The notes beneath the pieces are model-generated. The model saw only the letters and a list, made by a program, of their open reading frames with translations, had not been told where the DNA came from and did not search any database. The position numbers were made by a program, and so were the translations under genes. A stretch of 64,000 nt of DNA from Sediminibacter sp. Hel_I_10 (GTDB lineage: Bacteria; Bacteroidota; Bacteroidia; Flavobacteriales; Flavobacteriaceae), in contig NZ_JHZX01000001.1 in the NCBI RefSeq assembly GCF_000688335.1, positions 2,356,001-2,420,000 on the forward strand, given 5' to 3'. Below, one piece after another: positions 8,445 through 17,477 of the stretch (the first letter of the stretch is position 1; each line of letters starts with the position of its first letter).

Positions 8445-9494
8445 ATGAAAAGCACTCCAATACAAACAGCCTTGTGCTCTTTTGGAATGAGCGGACATTT
8501 GTTCCACGCGCCATTTATTGACGTCAACCCGAACTTCAATTTATACGCAGTGTTGGAACGCAGCAAAACTATAGCCGAAGGCAAGTACCCAAACATTAAA
8601 ACATTCAGGTCTTTAGAAGACTTGCTTAATGATAATCGCATAGAATTAGTGATTGTCAATACGCCAAACGCCACCCATTTTGAAATTACAAAAAAGTGCA
8701 TCACGGCTGGAAAACATGTGGTTGTAGAAAAACCATTTACAGTAACGATTGCTGAGGCTGAAGAGCTATCAGCTCTAGCCAAAAAACACAAGGTAAAACT
8801 TGCCGTTTACCACAACAGGCGTTGGGATAGTGACTTTAAAACAGTTAAAAAAATACTTGAAGATGGTAGGTTGGGAGACCTTGTTGAGGCAGAGTTTCAC
8901 TATGATAGATATGACACCCAACTCAGCTATAAAAACCATAAAGAAACTCCTACCGAAGGCGTAGGAAGTTTATACGATTTAGGATCGCATATCATTGACC
9001 AAGCGCTACAATTATTCGGAATGCCCAAAAGCGTTTTTGCGAGTCTAAATCACTTTAGAGACCAGTCTAAGGTGACTGATTATTTTGATGTCAAACTCTT
9101 TTACAAATCGCATTACGTCATTTTAAAATCAAGCTATTTTGTTCGCGAGGCTTTACCGGCTTATACACTTCACGGAACAAATGGGTCTTTCATCAAATCG
9201 AAATCTGATATCCAAGAAGTTGAACTCCAAAAAGAATTAAAGCCTAATAGCAAAAACTGGGGCATAGAACCGGAAACCGAGCGCGGTTTGTTACATTTTA
9301 TGAAAGATGGCCATGCATATAAAGAATTAATTGCTTCAGAAAAAGGAGATTATATGTTCTTCTATAACGGGGTTTATGATGCCATAAGATGTGATAAAGA
9401 AGTACCTGTTTCAGCAAAAGAAGCAACAAATGTTATAAAGATTATTGAAGCTGCAGGCCAAAGCCACAAAGAAAAAAGAATAGTTGATTTATGA
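8445..9494 (+). CDS. Gfo/Idh/MocA-family NAD(P)-dependent oxidoreductase
   Basis: The 349-residue product has no signal peptide. An N-terminal Rossmann fold (FGMSGHLFHAPF) is followed by the family motif EKPF (~90) and the substrate-domain motif LGSHIIDQ (~183), carrying the usual catalytic-region His. It most likely oxidises or reduces a sugar or sugar acid in the cytoplasm. The ATG at 8445 is preferred over an in-frame TTG at 8433, which lies inside the GH105 coding end. It overlaps the next gene by four bases (ATGA), so it is translationally coupled to exported enzymes although it is cytoplasmic itself. The substrate is unknown. Confidence 0.85.
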   Translation: MKSTPIQTALCSFGMSGHLFHAPFIDVNPNFNLYAVLERSKTIAEGKYPNIKTFRSLEDLLNDNRIELVIVNTPNATHFEITKKCITAGKHVVVEKPFTVTIAEAEELSALAKKHKVKLAVYHNRRWDSDFKTVKKILEDGRLGDLVEAEFHYDRYDTQLSYKNHKETPTEGVGSLYDLGSHIIDQALQLFGMPKSVFASLNHFRDQSKVTDYFDVKLFYKSHYVILKSSYFVREALPAYTLHGTNGSFIKSKSDIQEVELQKELKPNSKNWGIEPETERGLLHFMKDGHAYKELIASEKGDYMFFYNGVYDAIRCDKEVPVSAKEATNVIKIIEAAGQSHKEKRIVDL

Positions 9495-11101
9495 GAAAAG
9501 CATTTTTTGTTTTAATAGCATTTTACGCAGTAGGGCTATGGGCTCAAGACAAGCCCATTTCAGAAGTTTGGGTTTCAGATAATGGAGACGGCACTTATAC
9601 CAACCCCATTTTGCATTCTGATTTTTCAGACCCAGACGTCATAAGAGTAGGAGATGATTATTACATGACCGCATCCTCATTTAACACGGCGCCAGGTTTA
9701 CCCATCCTTCATTCTAAGGATTTGGTAAATTGGGAATTGGTCAATTACGCATTACCAGAGCAAGTGCCTTTAGATGTGTTTAACTTACCGCAGCATGGTA
9801 AGGGGGTTTGGGCACCTTGCATAAGGTATCATAATAAGGAGTTCTATATTTTTTATCCAGATCCAGACTTCGGGATTTATATGACCAAAACCAAAGATCC
9901 TATGGGCACTTGGTCTCACCCAGTTTTAATTAAAAGCGGCAAAGGTTTAATAGATCCAACTCCACTTTGGGATGAGGACGGTGTAACCTATTTGGCTTAC
10001 GCATATGCAGGAAGCCGCGCAGGCATAAAAAGTCTATTGGTCATTTGCACCATGAATGCAGAGGCTACAGCAACCAACAATGATGAGGTCATGATTATTG
10101 ACGGTCATCAAAACGAATCTACTATAGAAGGACCAAAGTTTTACAAGCGCAACGGCTACTATTATATTTTTGCCCCAGCAGGAGGTGTCGCCACAGGATG
10201 GCAAACCATTTTAAGATCAAAGTCTGTTTACGGACCATACGAAACTAAGAAAGTACTTCACCAAGGGAACACCGCCATTAATGGGCCGCATCAAGGGGCT
10301 TGGGTAACCACGCAAACGGGAGAAGACTGGTTTTTACATTTTCAAGATAAAGGTGCTTATGGGCGCATTGTGCACATGCAACCCATGACCTGGGAGGCTA
10401 ACTGGCCAGTAATCGGTGTCGATCAAAATAAAGATGGTATTGGAGAGCCCGTTGCTACCTATAAAAAGCCAAATGTCGGTAAGCGTTATCCTTTAAAAAC
10501 ACCGCCAGATTCTGATGAATTTAATCAACCCAAATTAGGGCTACAATGGCAATGGCAGGCAAATCCTGAAGTTTATTATGGATTTCCAACAACTATGGGG
10601 CACTTTACCATGTATTGCAGGCCAATTCCAGAAGCGGCTAAAAACTTATATCCTGTCTCAAACCTACTGCTTCAAAAATTTCCTTCGGAAACATTTACAG
10701 CTACTACAAAAATGACCTTTAATGCGCGTTTTGATAAAGAACAAGTAGGCTTTTTAATTATGGGATTAGACTATAGCTATCTCAAGTTTCAGCAAGAGAA
10801 TGGCCAACTCTATCTTTCTCAAGTGGTCTGTAAAAATGCAGATAAGAATGGAGAAGAAACAGTTATTGGTAAAACCCAAATAGCAACCAATACCGTGTAT
10901 TTAAGAGTTAATGTTGGTAAGGGCGGTATGTGCAACTTTTTATATAGTCTCGACAATACCAATTTTAAACCTATAGGAGACCCATTCACAGCAAGAGAAG
11001 GTAAATGGATTGGATCCAAAATTGGGTTTTTAGCACTTCGTGAAGGCGTCACAAACGATTCTGGAAGTTTAGATATTGATTGGATAAGGTTTACAAAATG
11101 A
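9491..11101 (+). CDS. Secreted family GH43 glycosidase (beta-xylosidase/arabinosidase type)
   Basis: The 536-residue protein has a signal peptide (ending VGLWAQ) and a five-bladed propeller with the GH43 triad regions FSDPDVIRVGDDYYMT (base Asp), LIDPTPLWDEDG (pKa-modulating Asp) and STIEGPKFYKRNGYYYIF (acid Glu). A C-terminal beta-sandwich (~345-536, starting SDEFNQPKLGLQWQW) is of the GH43 C2/DUF1349 type. It probably trims arabinose or xylose side chains of pectin. Four-base overlaps at both ends place it inside one operon. The exact linkage cannot be told from sequence. Confidence 0.88.
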   Translation: MRKAFFVLIAFYAVGLWAQDKPISEVWVSDNGDGTYTNPILHSDFSDPDVIRVGDDYYMTASSFNTAPGLPILHSKDLVNWELVNYALPEQVPLDVFNLPQHGKGVWAPCIRYHNKEFYIFYPDPDFGIYMTKTKDPMGTWSHPVLIKSGKGLIDPTPLWDEDGVTYLAYAYAGSRAGIKSLLVICTMNAEATATNNDEVMIIDGHQNESTIEGPKFYKRNGYYYIFAPAGGVATGWQTILRSKSVYGPYETKKVLHQGNTAINGPHQGAWVTTQTGEDWFLHFQDKGAYGRIVHMQPMTWEANWPVIGVDQNKDGIGEPVATYKKPNVGKRYPLKTPPDSDEFNQPKLGLQWQWQANPEVYYGFPTTMGHFTMYCRPIPEAAKNLYPVSNLLLQKFPSETFTATTKMTFNARFDKEQVGFLIMGLDYSYLKFQQENGQLYLSQVVCKNADKNGEETVIGKTQIATNTVYLRVNVGKGGMCNFLYSLDNTNFKPIGDPFTAREGKWIGSKIGFLALREGVTNDSGSLDIDWIRFTK

Positions 11102-12273
11102 GAAACAGCAACATTTTTATAACCATTTTAGGAATCACTGCGTTACTGTTTACCTCTTGTAAAGAAGAAAAAGCGTCTAGGATTCCTTTTGAAGTGAAAA
11201 CAAGTATGTTTGATCAGAACCAAAAGAATGATTTGGGGATGAAAACTCCTAAGGGTTTAGAAACGTTTACAATATTTAAACCAACTGACAGTACAGATCA
11301 ATTTAGTAACGGTGCTGTAATGATAGCTTTTAAAGATCAATTGTACTGTCAATGGCAAAGCTCGGCGAAAGATGAAGATTCAGAAGATACTTGGGTCGCT
11401 TACAGCAGCAGTACTGACGGTAAACACTGGTCGTCACCAATGATTTTATCGAGCAGTTTAGAAGATGGCATTTCAACCTCAGGCGGTTGGTGGGTCTCTG
11501 GAGATAGCCTTGTGGCGTACATCAATACGTGGCCATCAAAAGTTTTGCCAGAAGGAGGGTTTGCTTATTATAAAACAAGCACCGATGGCATACATTGGTC
11601 AGAAAAAAAACCAGTACTCATGTCTGACGGATCGGCCATGCAAGGCGTATTTGAGCAAGATCCGCACACCTTACCTAACGGGCGTATTATAAGCGCAGCT
11701 CATTTTCAGCCTGGTTTAGTAGTAGCTCCAATATATACCGATGATCCAAAAGGATTGAGCGGCTGGAAACGCGCCAATTTTTCAAATATCTCCATTAAAA
11801 AAGACGTATCACGAGAGATTGAACCAAGTTGGTTTTTAAAAGAGAACGGTAATGCGGTTATGGTTTTTAGAGATCAAAAAAGCTCCCATCATAGTCTAGC
11901 TTCAGTTAGTGAAGATGATGGTGAAAACTGGTCAACCCCAGTCATTACCGATATGCCAGACTCACGCTCTAAACAAAGCGCTGGTAATCTACCAAACGGA
12001 GTTGCGTTTTTGGTGAATAATCCAGTTCAAGATAAAAAACGCACTCCTTTAGCGATTACGCTTAGTCTAAATGGAAGTAGGTTTGATGAGGCTTTTGTGC
12101 TTCGGAAAACCGATGACATTCAACCCCTGCAATATGAAGGAAAATATAAAAGGCCAGGCTACCACTATCCAAAATCCTTTGTTTGGAAACAGCACCTTTA
12201 CGTGTCTTACACCACTAATAAAGAAGATGTACAATACACAAAAATACCTTTGTCTAGCTTAAATATTGAATAA
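11098..12273 (+). CDS. Sialidase-fold (BNR/Asp-box) lipoprotein of unknown substrate
   Basis: The 391-residue product starts at the ATG at 11098, overlapping the GH43 stop (ATGA). An in-frame start six codons earlier is less likely. A lipobox LLFTSC (Cys21) is followed by a beta-propeller with at least three Asp-box repeats: SSTDGKHWSS (~104), TSTDGIHWSE (~160) and SEDDGENWST (~272). This resembles exo-sialidase or related propeller enzymes. Pectin lacks bulk sialic acid, so it may act on another acidic or deoxy sugar such as a rhamnogalacturonan side-chain residue. That is inference. Confidence 0.7.
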   Translation: MRNSNIFITILGITALLFTSCKEEKASRIPFEVKTSMFDQNQKNDLGMKTPKGLETFTIFKPTDSTDQFSNGAVMIAFKDQLYCQWQSSAKDEDSEDTWVAYSSSTDGKHWSSPMILSSSLEDGISTSGGWWVSGDSLVAYINTWPSKVLPEGGFAYYKTSTDGIHWSEKKPVLMSDGSAMQGVFEQDPHTLPNGRIISAAHFQPGLVVAPIYTDDPKGLSGWKRANFSNISIKKDVSREIEPSWFLKENGNAVMVFRDQKSSHHSLASVSEDDGENWSTPVITDMPDSRSKQSAGNLPNGVAFLVNNPVQDKKRTPLAITLSLNGSRFDEAFVLRKTDDIQPLQYEGKYKRPGYHYPKSFVWKQHLYVSYTTNKEDVQYTKIPLSSLNIE

Positions 12274-12307
12274 AGCATAGGAAGTATAAGTATATTAAAA
12301 AACAAAA

Positions 12308-14326
12308 ATGAGATACATAAAACAGATAAAATTAGTTTTGATTACGATGCTGTTGCTTTCAGGTTCTGTGCTTGATGCGCAAATTCTCGATAAATCTTGG
12401 CACGAGATTACAAGTAAAAAAGAAGACGATTGGTTTGCGTCTGCAGAAGCCAAAACGATTGCTGATAACGTTTTGCTATACCAGCGAGATATTGGTGGTT
12501 GGCCTAAAAACATTCAAATGCAAAAGCCGCTTTCCGAAGCAGAAAAGCAAAAACTGAAGGCCTTAAAATCGAGTTCAAAAGACGTGACTACCGATAATGG
12601 CGCCACCTATCACGAAATGATTTTTTTGTCTAAAGTATACAGAGCACAGCCCGAGCCACGCTACAAAGAGGCGTTCTTAAACGGATTGAATTATTTGTTA
12701 GAAGCCCAATATGACAATGGCGGTTGGCCTCAATTTTATCCGTTGAAAGAAGGCTATTATACCCATATTACCTACAACGATGATTCCATGGTCAATATCC
12801 TCAAGGTGTTAAAAAATATTAAGGACGAGACCGGTTATTTTTCAATTCAACCTTCCGAAGCAGTTAGAAAAAAAGTAGATGTTGCATTTCAAAAGGGCAT
12901 TGAGTGCATATTGAACACTCAATATGTTCAAAATGGTGTGCTTACCGCTTGGTGCGCACAGCACGACAAAAACACCTTATTGCCAGCAAAAGCACGCGCC
13001 TATGAATTGCCATCCTTAAGTGGAGCAGAATCTGCAAATATTGTGTTGTTGTTGATGTCTATTGAGAATCCATCCACTGCAGTGATCAACTCAGTTCATA
13101 AGGCTGTTGCTTGGTTTGAGAACACTAAAATTACAGGATTACGAGAAGACCGAGTTTATAATGACGAAGGCAAAACCATAAGTAAAATCATGGTTGCAGA
13201 TGAAAATGCGCCAGCCATTTGGGCCCGTTTTATGGATTTGGAAGACAATACGCCTTTTTTTAGTGATCGAGACGGGATTAAAAAAGCAACACTTGCCGAA
13301 ATAGGGGAAGAGCGAAGAAATGGATATGCTTGGTACAAAACATTTCCGCAGAAAGTATTAGACAAGTATCCTGAATGGAAAGAAAAGCACAGCTCAAAGA
13401 ACTTGAAACAACTTGGTAATTTGTTTGAAGTGGTTGTCGCAAAAGATGGAAGCGGAGATTACGTAAGTATTCAAGAAGCCATAAATAACTCAAAGGCCTT
13501 TCCTTATGATAGAATCACCATCACCATTAAAAATGGCATCTATTACGAGAAAGTAAAGGTACATGAATGGAATCCTAACATCACCTTAATAGGCGAGAGT
13601 AAAGAACATACTATTATTACCTACGATGATTATTTTGATAAAATTGATTTAGGAAGAAACAGTACGTTTTATTCGCAAACAGTTTTAATAGATGCAGATC
13701 GTACAATTTTAAAGAATCTCACCATAGAGAATTCGGCAGGAGACGTTGGTCAAGCTGTGGCTCTAGCTGTAAATGCAACTGAGGTGGCTGTGATTAATTG
13801 CAACCTTCTGGGTCATCAAGATACCTTGTACGCCTCAGGAAAGGGACAACAATATTACAAGGCCTGTTACATTGAAGGGACTACAGATTTTATCTTCGGA
13901 AATGCAACCGCATTGTTTGAAAATTGTCAAATTCATAGCAAAAGGGATTCTTTTATTACAGCCGCTTCAACTCCAAAAGAGGCTGATTTTGGATATGTTT
14001 TTAAAGATTGTGATCTCACCGCCAATGACGAGGTGACTAAAATGTACTTAGGAAGGCCATGGCGTATTTATGCAAAAACGGTGTTTATAAATTGTAATTT
14101 GGGAGACCATATTCTGCCAGTTGGTTGGGACAATTGGTCTAAACCTGAAGCTGAAAAAACAACCTTTTACGCCGAGTTTAATAATTCGGGTGAAGGCTAT
14201 CGACCAAATGAGCGTGTGAATTGGTCACATCAACTCACAAAAAGTGAAGCTAAATCCTATACAATAAAAACTATTTTAGGAAACCCGAAGAAGTCTTCAA
14301 AAAAAGAATGGTATGAACTATTATAA
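12308..14326 (+). CDS. PL10-CE8 fusion: pectate lyase plus pectin methylesterase
   Basis: The 672-residue protein joins two pectin enzymes behind a signal peptide (ending GSVLDAQ). Residues ~25-365 are PL10: YQRDIGGWPKNIQ, GATYHEMIFLSKVY, NGGWPQFYPL and TAWCAQHD. Residues ~375-660 are CE8: GSGDYVSIQEAI, GHQDTLYA (~503, catalytic Asp), GTTDFIFGNATA (~523, second Asp) and LGRPWRIYAKT (~580, Arg). The esterase removes methyl groups so the lyase can cut the exposed galacturonan. Length equals the sum of the two families, with no frameshift. The CE12 gene overlaps its end by 14 bases. Confidence 0.95.
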   Translation: MRYIKQIKLVLITMLLLSGSVLDAQILDKSWHEITSKKEDDWFASAEAKTIADNVLLYQRDIGGWPKNIQMQKPLSEAEKQKLKALKSSSKDVTTDNGATYHEMIFLSKVYRAQPEPRYKEAFLNGLNYLLEAQYDNGGWPQFYPLKEGYYTHITYNDDSMVNILKVLKNIKDETGYFSIQPSEAVRKKVDVAFQKGIECILNTQYVQNGVLTAWCAQHDKNTLLPAKARAYELPSLSGAESANIVLLLMSIENPSTAVINSVHKAVAWFENTKITGLREDRVYNDEGKTISKIMVADENAPAIWARFMDLEDNTPFFSDRDGIKKATLAEIGEERRNGYAWYKTFPQKVLDKYPEWKEKHSSKNLKQLGNLFEVVVAKDGSGDYVSIQEAINNSKAFPYDRITITIKNGIYYEKVKVHEWNPNITLIGESKEHTIITYDDYFDKIDLGRNSTFYSQTVLIDADRTILKNLTIENSAGDVGQAVALAVNATEVAVINCNLLGHQDTLYASGKGQQYYKACYIEGTTDFIFGNATALFENCQIHSKRDSFITAASTPKEADFGYVFKDCDLTANDEVTKMYLGRPWRIYAKTVFINCNLGDHILPVGWDNWSKPEAEKTTFYAEFNNSGEGYRPNERVNWSHQLTKSEAKSYTIKTILGNPKKSSKKEWYELL

Positions 14327-15092
14327 ACTTATTTTTTTAATGCTAGTGCTTGTTTTTCAATCGTGTCAAGAACAAGAAAAACAGTCGGAGACAGAGGAAG
14401 AGTCCAATCAAAACGTGATGCTTTATACAATTGGAGACTCTACAATGGCCGATAAGCCCGATCCTAATGAGAACCCAGAACGTGGTTGGTGCCAGCTATT
14501 ACCTCAATTTTTAAATGACAATATAGCTTTAGAAAACCATGCGGTCAACGGCAGGAGTACACGAAGCTTTATTGATGAGAAAAAATGGGAAGCGGTATAT
14601 CATAAATTAAATAAAGGTGATTATGTGTTTATTCAGTTTGGGCATAACGATCAAAAAGAGAACTCTCCCAAACGCTATACCAATGCGCATACCGCCTACC
14701 GAAACAACTTGATCAAGTTTGTTGAGCAAACCAGAGAAAAAGGTGCAAACCCGGTATTATTCACATCAATAGTAAGACGTACTTTTAATACAGATTCAAC
14801 TTTGGTAGATACACACGGCGCTTATCCGTTAGAGGTGAGATTGGTAGCTCAAGACTATGAGGTGCCTTTAATTGATTTACAATATTTAACCGAATTGTTA
14901 GAAGAATCTTACGGCGTAGAAGCCTCAAGAAAGCTGCATTTGCATTATACACCCAATGAAATTTCCTATTATCCCGAAGGTAAAGAAGATGACACGCACT
15001 TGTCTGTTTTAGGAGCTACAGAAGTTGCCAAACTAGCAGTAACAGCTTTAAAAGATAAGGTTGAAGGCTTTGATCGATACCTTAAAAAATAA
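14313..15092 (+). CDS. Rhamnogalacturonan acetylesterase-like SGNH hydrolase (CE12), lipoprotein
   Basis: The 259-residue product should remove acetyl groups from rhamnogalacturonan. The lipoprotein signal is LVLVFQSC (Cys18). The SGNH blocks are all visible: GDSTMADKP (nucleophile Ser), NGRSTRSF (Gly/Asn region), FGHNDQKE (Asn) and DDTHLSVLG (Asp-His pair near the C-terminus). Its start lies 14 bases inside the PL10-CE8 gene, a strong sign of coupling with the methylesterase. Confidence 0.9.
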   Translation: MNYYKLIFLMLVLVFQSCQEQEKQSETEEESNQNVMLYTIGDSTMADKPDPNENPERGWCQLLPQFLNDNIALENHAVNGRSTRSFIDEKKWEAVYHKLNKGDYVFIQFGHNDQKENSPKRYTNAHTAYRNNLIKFVEQTREKGANPVLFTSIVRRTFNTDSTLVDTHGAYPLEVRLVAQDYEVPLIDLQYLTELLEESYGVEASRKLHLHYTPNEISYYPEGKEDDTHLSVLGATEVAKLAVTALKDKVEGFDRYLKK

Positions 15093-15113
15093 TTATGGGG
15101 TAGATGTCATAGT

Positions 15114-15286
15114 CCAGTGACTGTGCTAATTAAGTATATAGTCTTTGATAATGCAGATGATACTATTGCTATAAAAGCTGGACGAAAAGATCCTGCTAGA
15201 AATAGTTGTTTGCGTTCAAAAATATTATAATAAAATCTGTAAATTTATTAGAGAACGAAAAAAAAGTGCCAAGTGCTGCAAATTAA
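15114..15286 (+). pseudogene. Decayed GH28 polygalacturonase remnant
   Basis: Between two intact esterase genes, codons from about 15123 read VLIKYIVFDNADDTIAIKAG, then RKDPARN. This matches the GH28 catalytic block of the intact gene at 3169 (NVIIKNCTFNTGDDCIAIK). The frame ends at 15229-15231. A further piece in another frame (~15223-15286, ending LENEKKVPSAAN) may be the old C-terminus. There is no start codon, no upstream half and no other GH28 motif. The nucleotides differ widely from the intact copy, so this was a distinct second GH28 rather than a recent duplicate. Confidence 0.65.
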
Positions 15287-15290
15287 AATT

Positions 15291-16220
15291 ATGAGCTATA
15301 AAAATAAACTTATATATGTCTTTATGGGCATGTTATTTATGAATCTTCAAGCACAGCAGAACATCATAGAAATATGGGATAATGAAATTCCAGGAGAAGT
15401 GACCTCAGACGGTTATCAAGAAGAATTAAACGTTGAGAACGGGCAAATACTGCGTGCCGAAAAAGTTATAGTGCCCACCTTAACCGTTTATAAACCAAAA
15501 AAACCAAATGGCACCACAGTGATCATTTTCCCTGGGGGCGGTTATCATCATTTAGCAATAGATAAAGAAGGTACAAAAGTAGCGCAGTGGTTAAATCAAC
15601 TTGGGATTACAGCCTTTGTGCTAAAGTATTGCTTGCCAAGTGATGTCATTATGGAAGACAAAACCATAGGGCCATTACAAGATGCGCAAAGAGCAGTACG
15701 TTACGTGAGACGCAATGCCGAGAAAATGAAATTAGATCCAGCTAAAATAGGAGTAATGGGTTTTTCTGCTGGTGGCCATTTGGCGGCAACACTTTCTACG
15801 CAATACGATACAATCGTTTACGAGCTCGAGGATGAGGTGAGTGCTCAACCAAATTTTTCAATTTTAGTTTATCCCGTCATTTCCATGCAAGATGATATTA
15901 CGCATCAAGGATCTAAAACTAACTTATTAGGAGACCATCCTTCCGAAGAACAGGTAATGGCCTACTCCAATGAGAAGCAAGTTACAGATGCTACGCCTAA
16001 AACTTTTTTGGTGCATGCTACCGATGATTCCTCGGTACCAGTAGAGAATAGTATTCGGTATTATATGGCATTAAAAAGTCACAACGTCCCTGTTGAGTTA
16101 CATCTTTACGAAAAAGGAGGTCACGGCTTTGGTTTGGGTAGGGGCGATACAAATCAGTACTGGCCTTTGGCCTGCGAGCAATGGTTAGATGCTCATCATT
16201 TGATCAATAAAACATTTTAA
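15291..16220 (+). CDS. Exported alpha/beta-hydrolase, carbohydrate-esterase-like
   Basis: The 309-residue product starts at the ATG at 15291, which gives a clean signal peptide (MSYKNKLIYVFMGMLFMNLQ, cut after AQ). An in-frame start six codons upstream adds nothing. Motifs are the oxyanion PGGGYHHL (~83), nucleophile GFSAGGHLA (Ser ~163), an Asp in ATDDSSVP and His in GGHGFGLG. It is of the type often annotated as acetyl-xylan esterase or xylanase-B-like. In this locus a pectin or hemicellulose deacetylase is likely. It is the last recognisable gene of the pectin locus. Confidence 0.78.
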   Translation: MSYKNKLIYVFMGMLFMNLQAQQNIIEIWDNEIPGEVTSDGYQEELNVENGQILRAEKVIVPTLTVYKPKKPNGTTVIIFPGGGYHHLAIDKEGTKVAQWLNQLGITAFVLKYCLPSDVIMEDKTIGPLQDAQRAVRYVRRNAEKMKLDPAKIGVMGFSAGGHLAATLSTQYDTIVYELEDEVSAQPNFSILVYPVISMQDDITHQGSKTNLLGDHPSEEQVMAYSNEKQVTDATPKTFLVHATDDSSVPVENSIRYYMALKSHNVPVELHLYEKGGHGFGLGRGDTNQYWPLACEQWLDAHHLINKTF

Positions 16221-16373
16221 GATCATATTAGCTACTACAATAGGCATTAAGCTTCAAGGATATTTTGGCGCTTAATGGAGATGCTCAAAATAACAATAAT
16301 CTGAAATTCAGAATATTATAATTTTTGGCATAGCTTTTGAATCCTTGGTTTCATAACACAAAAACACACGATT

Positions 16374-17336
16374 ATGAGAGCCACTAAACTACTTTTCGGA
16401 TTTGCCCTAGCGGCTACATTATTGACATCCTGTTATACAGATGAGGTAATTGTTAACGATTATAACAATGCGCCCTCCATCTCATTAAATCAATTATTGA
16501 ATACCTACGAGCTTTGGTATGTGGATGTGAATCAGACTTTAGGAAATGGTGAAACCCCTTTTTTACAGATTGCATTTACGCTCTCATTTAGAAATGGCGT
16601 CTTGTATGCCAACAATAATCTGGTGGGATTTGGCAATCAAGGCAATGGGTTTGGAATTGATGTGGGTGTGTATGATACCTATGACATGATTTTGGATGTG
16701 ACCCATGACATCGATGGCTACCAATCTTTTGATGTTTACCAAATTGATAACAATACCATTGAGCTTTATAACCCATTTAATGATACCTCATATTTTCTAA
16801 ATGGTTACCAGCGCAGCAATTTTGATTATGACTTCGTATTCTATGATAATATCCATTATTTCTTACAAGAATATCAAGCTTGGGAGAAAACCTATACAAG
16901 CCAATTGGGCGCTATAAATGAGTTTGATAATGAAAATTACCTTCAGTTTTTGTCTGTCGGAAATGATAGCACCTTTAGAAGCTCGCAAGACACATATAGC
17001 AATAACCCGAGTACTATTTTTTGGGATTACACCGGTGTGTATGGTGTTGGAAATGTGAACAATAACCAATACTTAAAAACCTTAACATTAGATTATGATT
17101 TCTTCGACAATGAATTTTTTGAGTTGAGCGTTATAAATGATCAACGCATAGAGTTATACCATGCATCATCTGGCACGGTTTATGAATTTACAGGTAGAGG
17201 TTATATTGAGTTCTTAAGAACTGAAGAAGTCTCTGCCAAGAATGATAAAGGCTCTCCAAGTTTAGAGCCACAGATGAAGAAGCGTAAGCAAAAAACAGAA
17301 AAAAGAGACAACCCTCGAGAACATACTAGGAGCTAG
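16374..17336 (+). CDS. Conserved flavobacterial-type lipoprotein of unknown function
   Basis: The 320-residue protein has a lipoprotein signal (AATLLTSC, Cys20). The rest is rich in aromatic residues, Asn and Asp (YELWYVDVN, SYFLNGYQRSNFDYDF, YHASSGTVYEFTGRGYIEF), suggesting a repetitive beta-structure. A basic, Lys/Arg-rich tail (KKRKQKTEKR) ends it. I recognise the general type as widespread in flavobacteria but know no function. It has its own upstream gap of 153 bases and its own terminator, so it is probably not part of the pectin operon. Confidence 0.75.
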   Translation: MRATKLLFGFALAATLLTSCYTDEVIVNDYNNAPSISLNQLLNTYELWYVDVNQTLGNGETPFLQIAFTLSFRNGVLYANNNLVGFGNQGNGFGIDVGVYDTYDMILDVTHDIDGYQSFDVYQIDNNTIELYNPFNDTSYFLNGYQRSNFDYDFVFYDNIHYFLQEYQAWEKTYTSQLGAINEFDNENYLQFLSVGNDSTFRSSQDTYSNNPSTIFWDYTGVYGVGNVNNNQYLKTLTLDYDFFDNEFFELSVINDQRIELYHASSGTVYEFTGRGYIEFLRTEEVSAKNDKGSPSLEPQMKKRKQKTEKRDNPREHTRS

Positions 17337-17363
17337 ATTTTGGTTGGTTATTTAGTCTCCGTA

Positions 17364-17404
17364 AAGACGTCCATCTCATTTATTTGAGATGGGCGTCTTC
17401 TTTT
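17364..17404 (+). terminator. Rho-independent terminator between convergent genes
   Basis: A stem of about 15 bp with one mismatch (AAGACGTCCATCTCA against TGAGATGGGCGTCTT) and a short loop is followed by C and TTTT. It ends the lipoprotein transcript. Confidence 0.8.
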
Positions 17405-17477
17405 AAATATCTTTTTTTTCTTCGGAAATGGTTGCCTAAAAATAGCTTCAAAATTTTTGGAGACATCGCATAGCGCC

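Noticed and set aside
8426-8791. A 121-codon minus-strand open frame
   Set aside because: It is antisense to the oxidoreductase Rossmann domain and has no motif.
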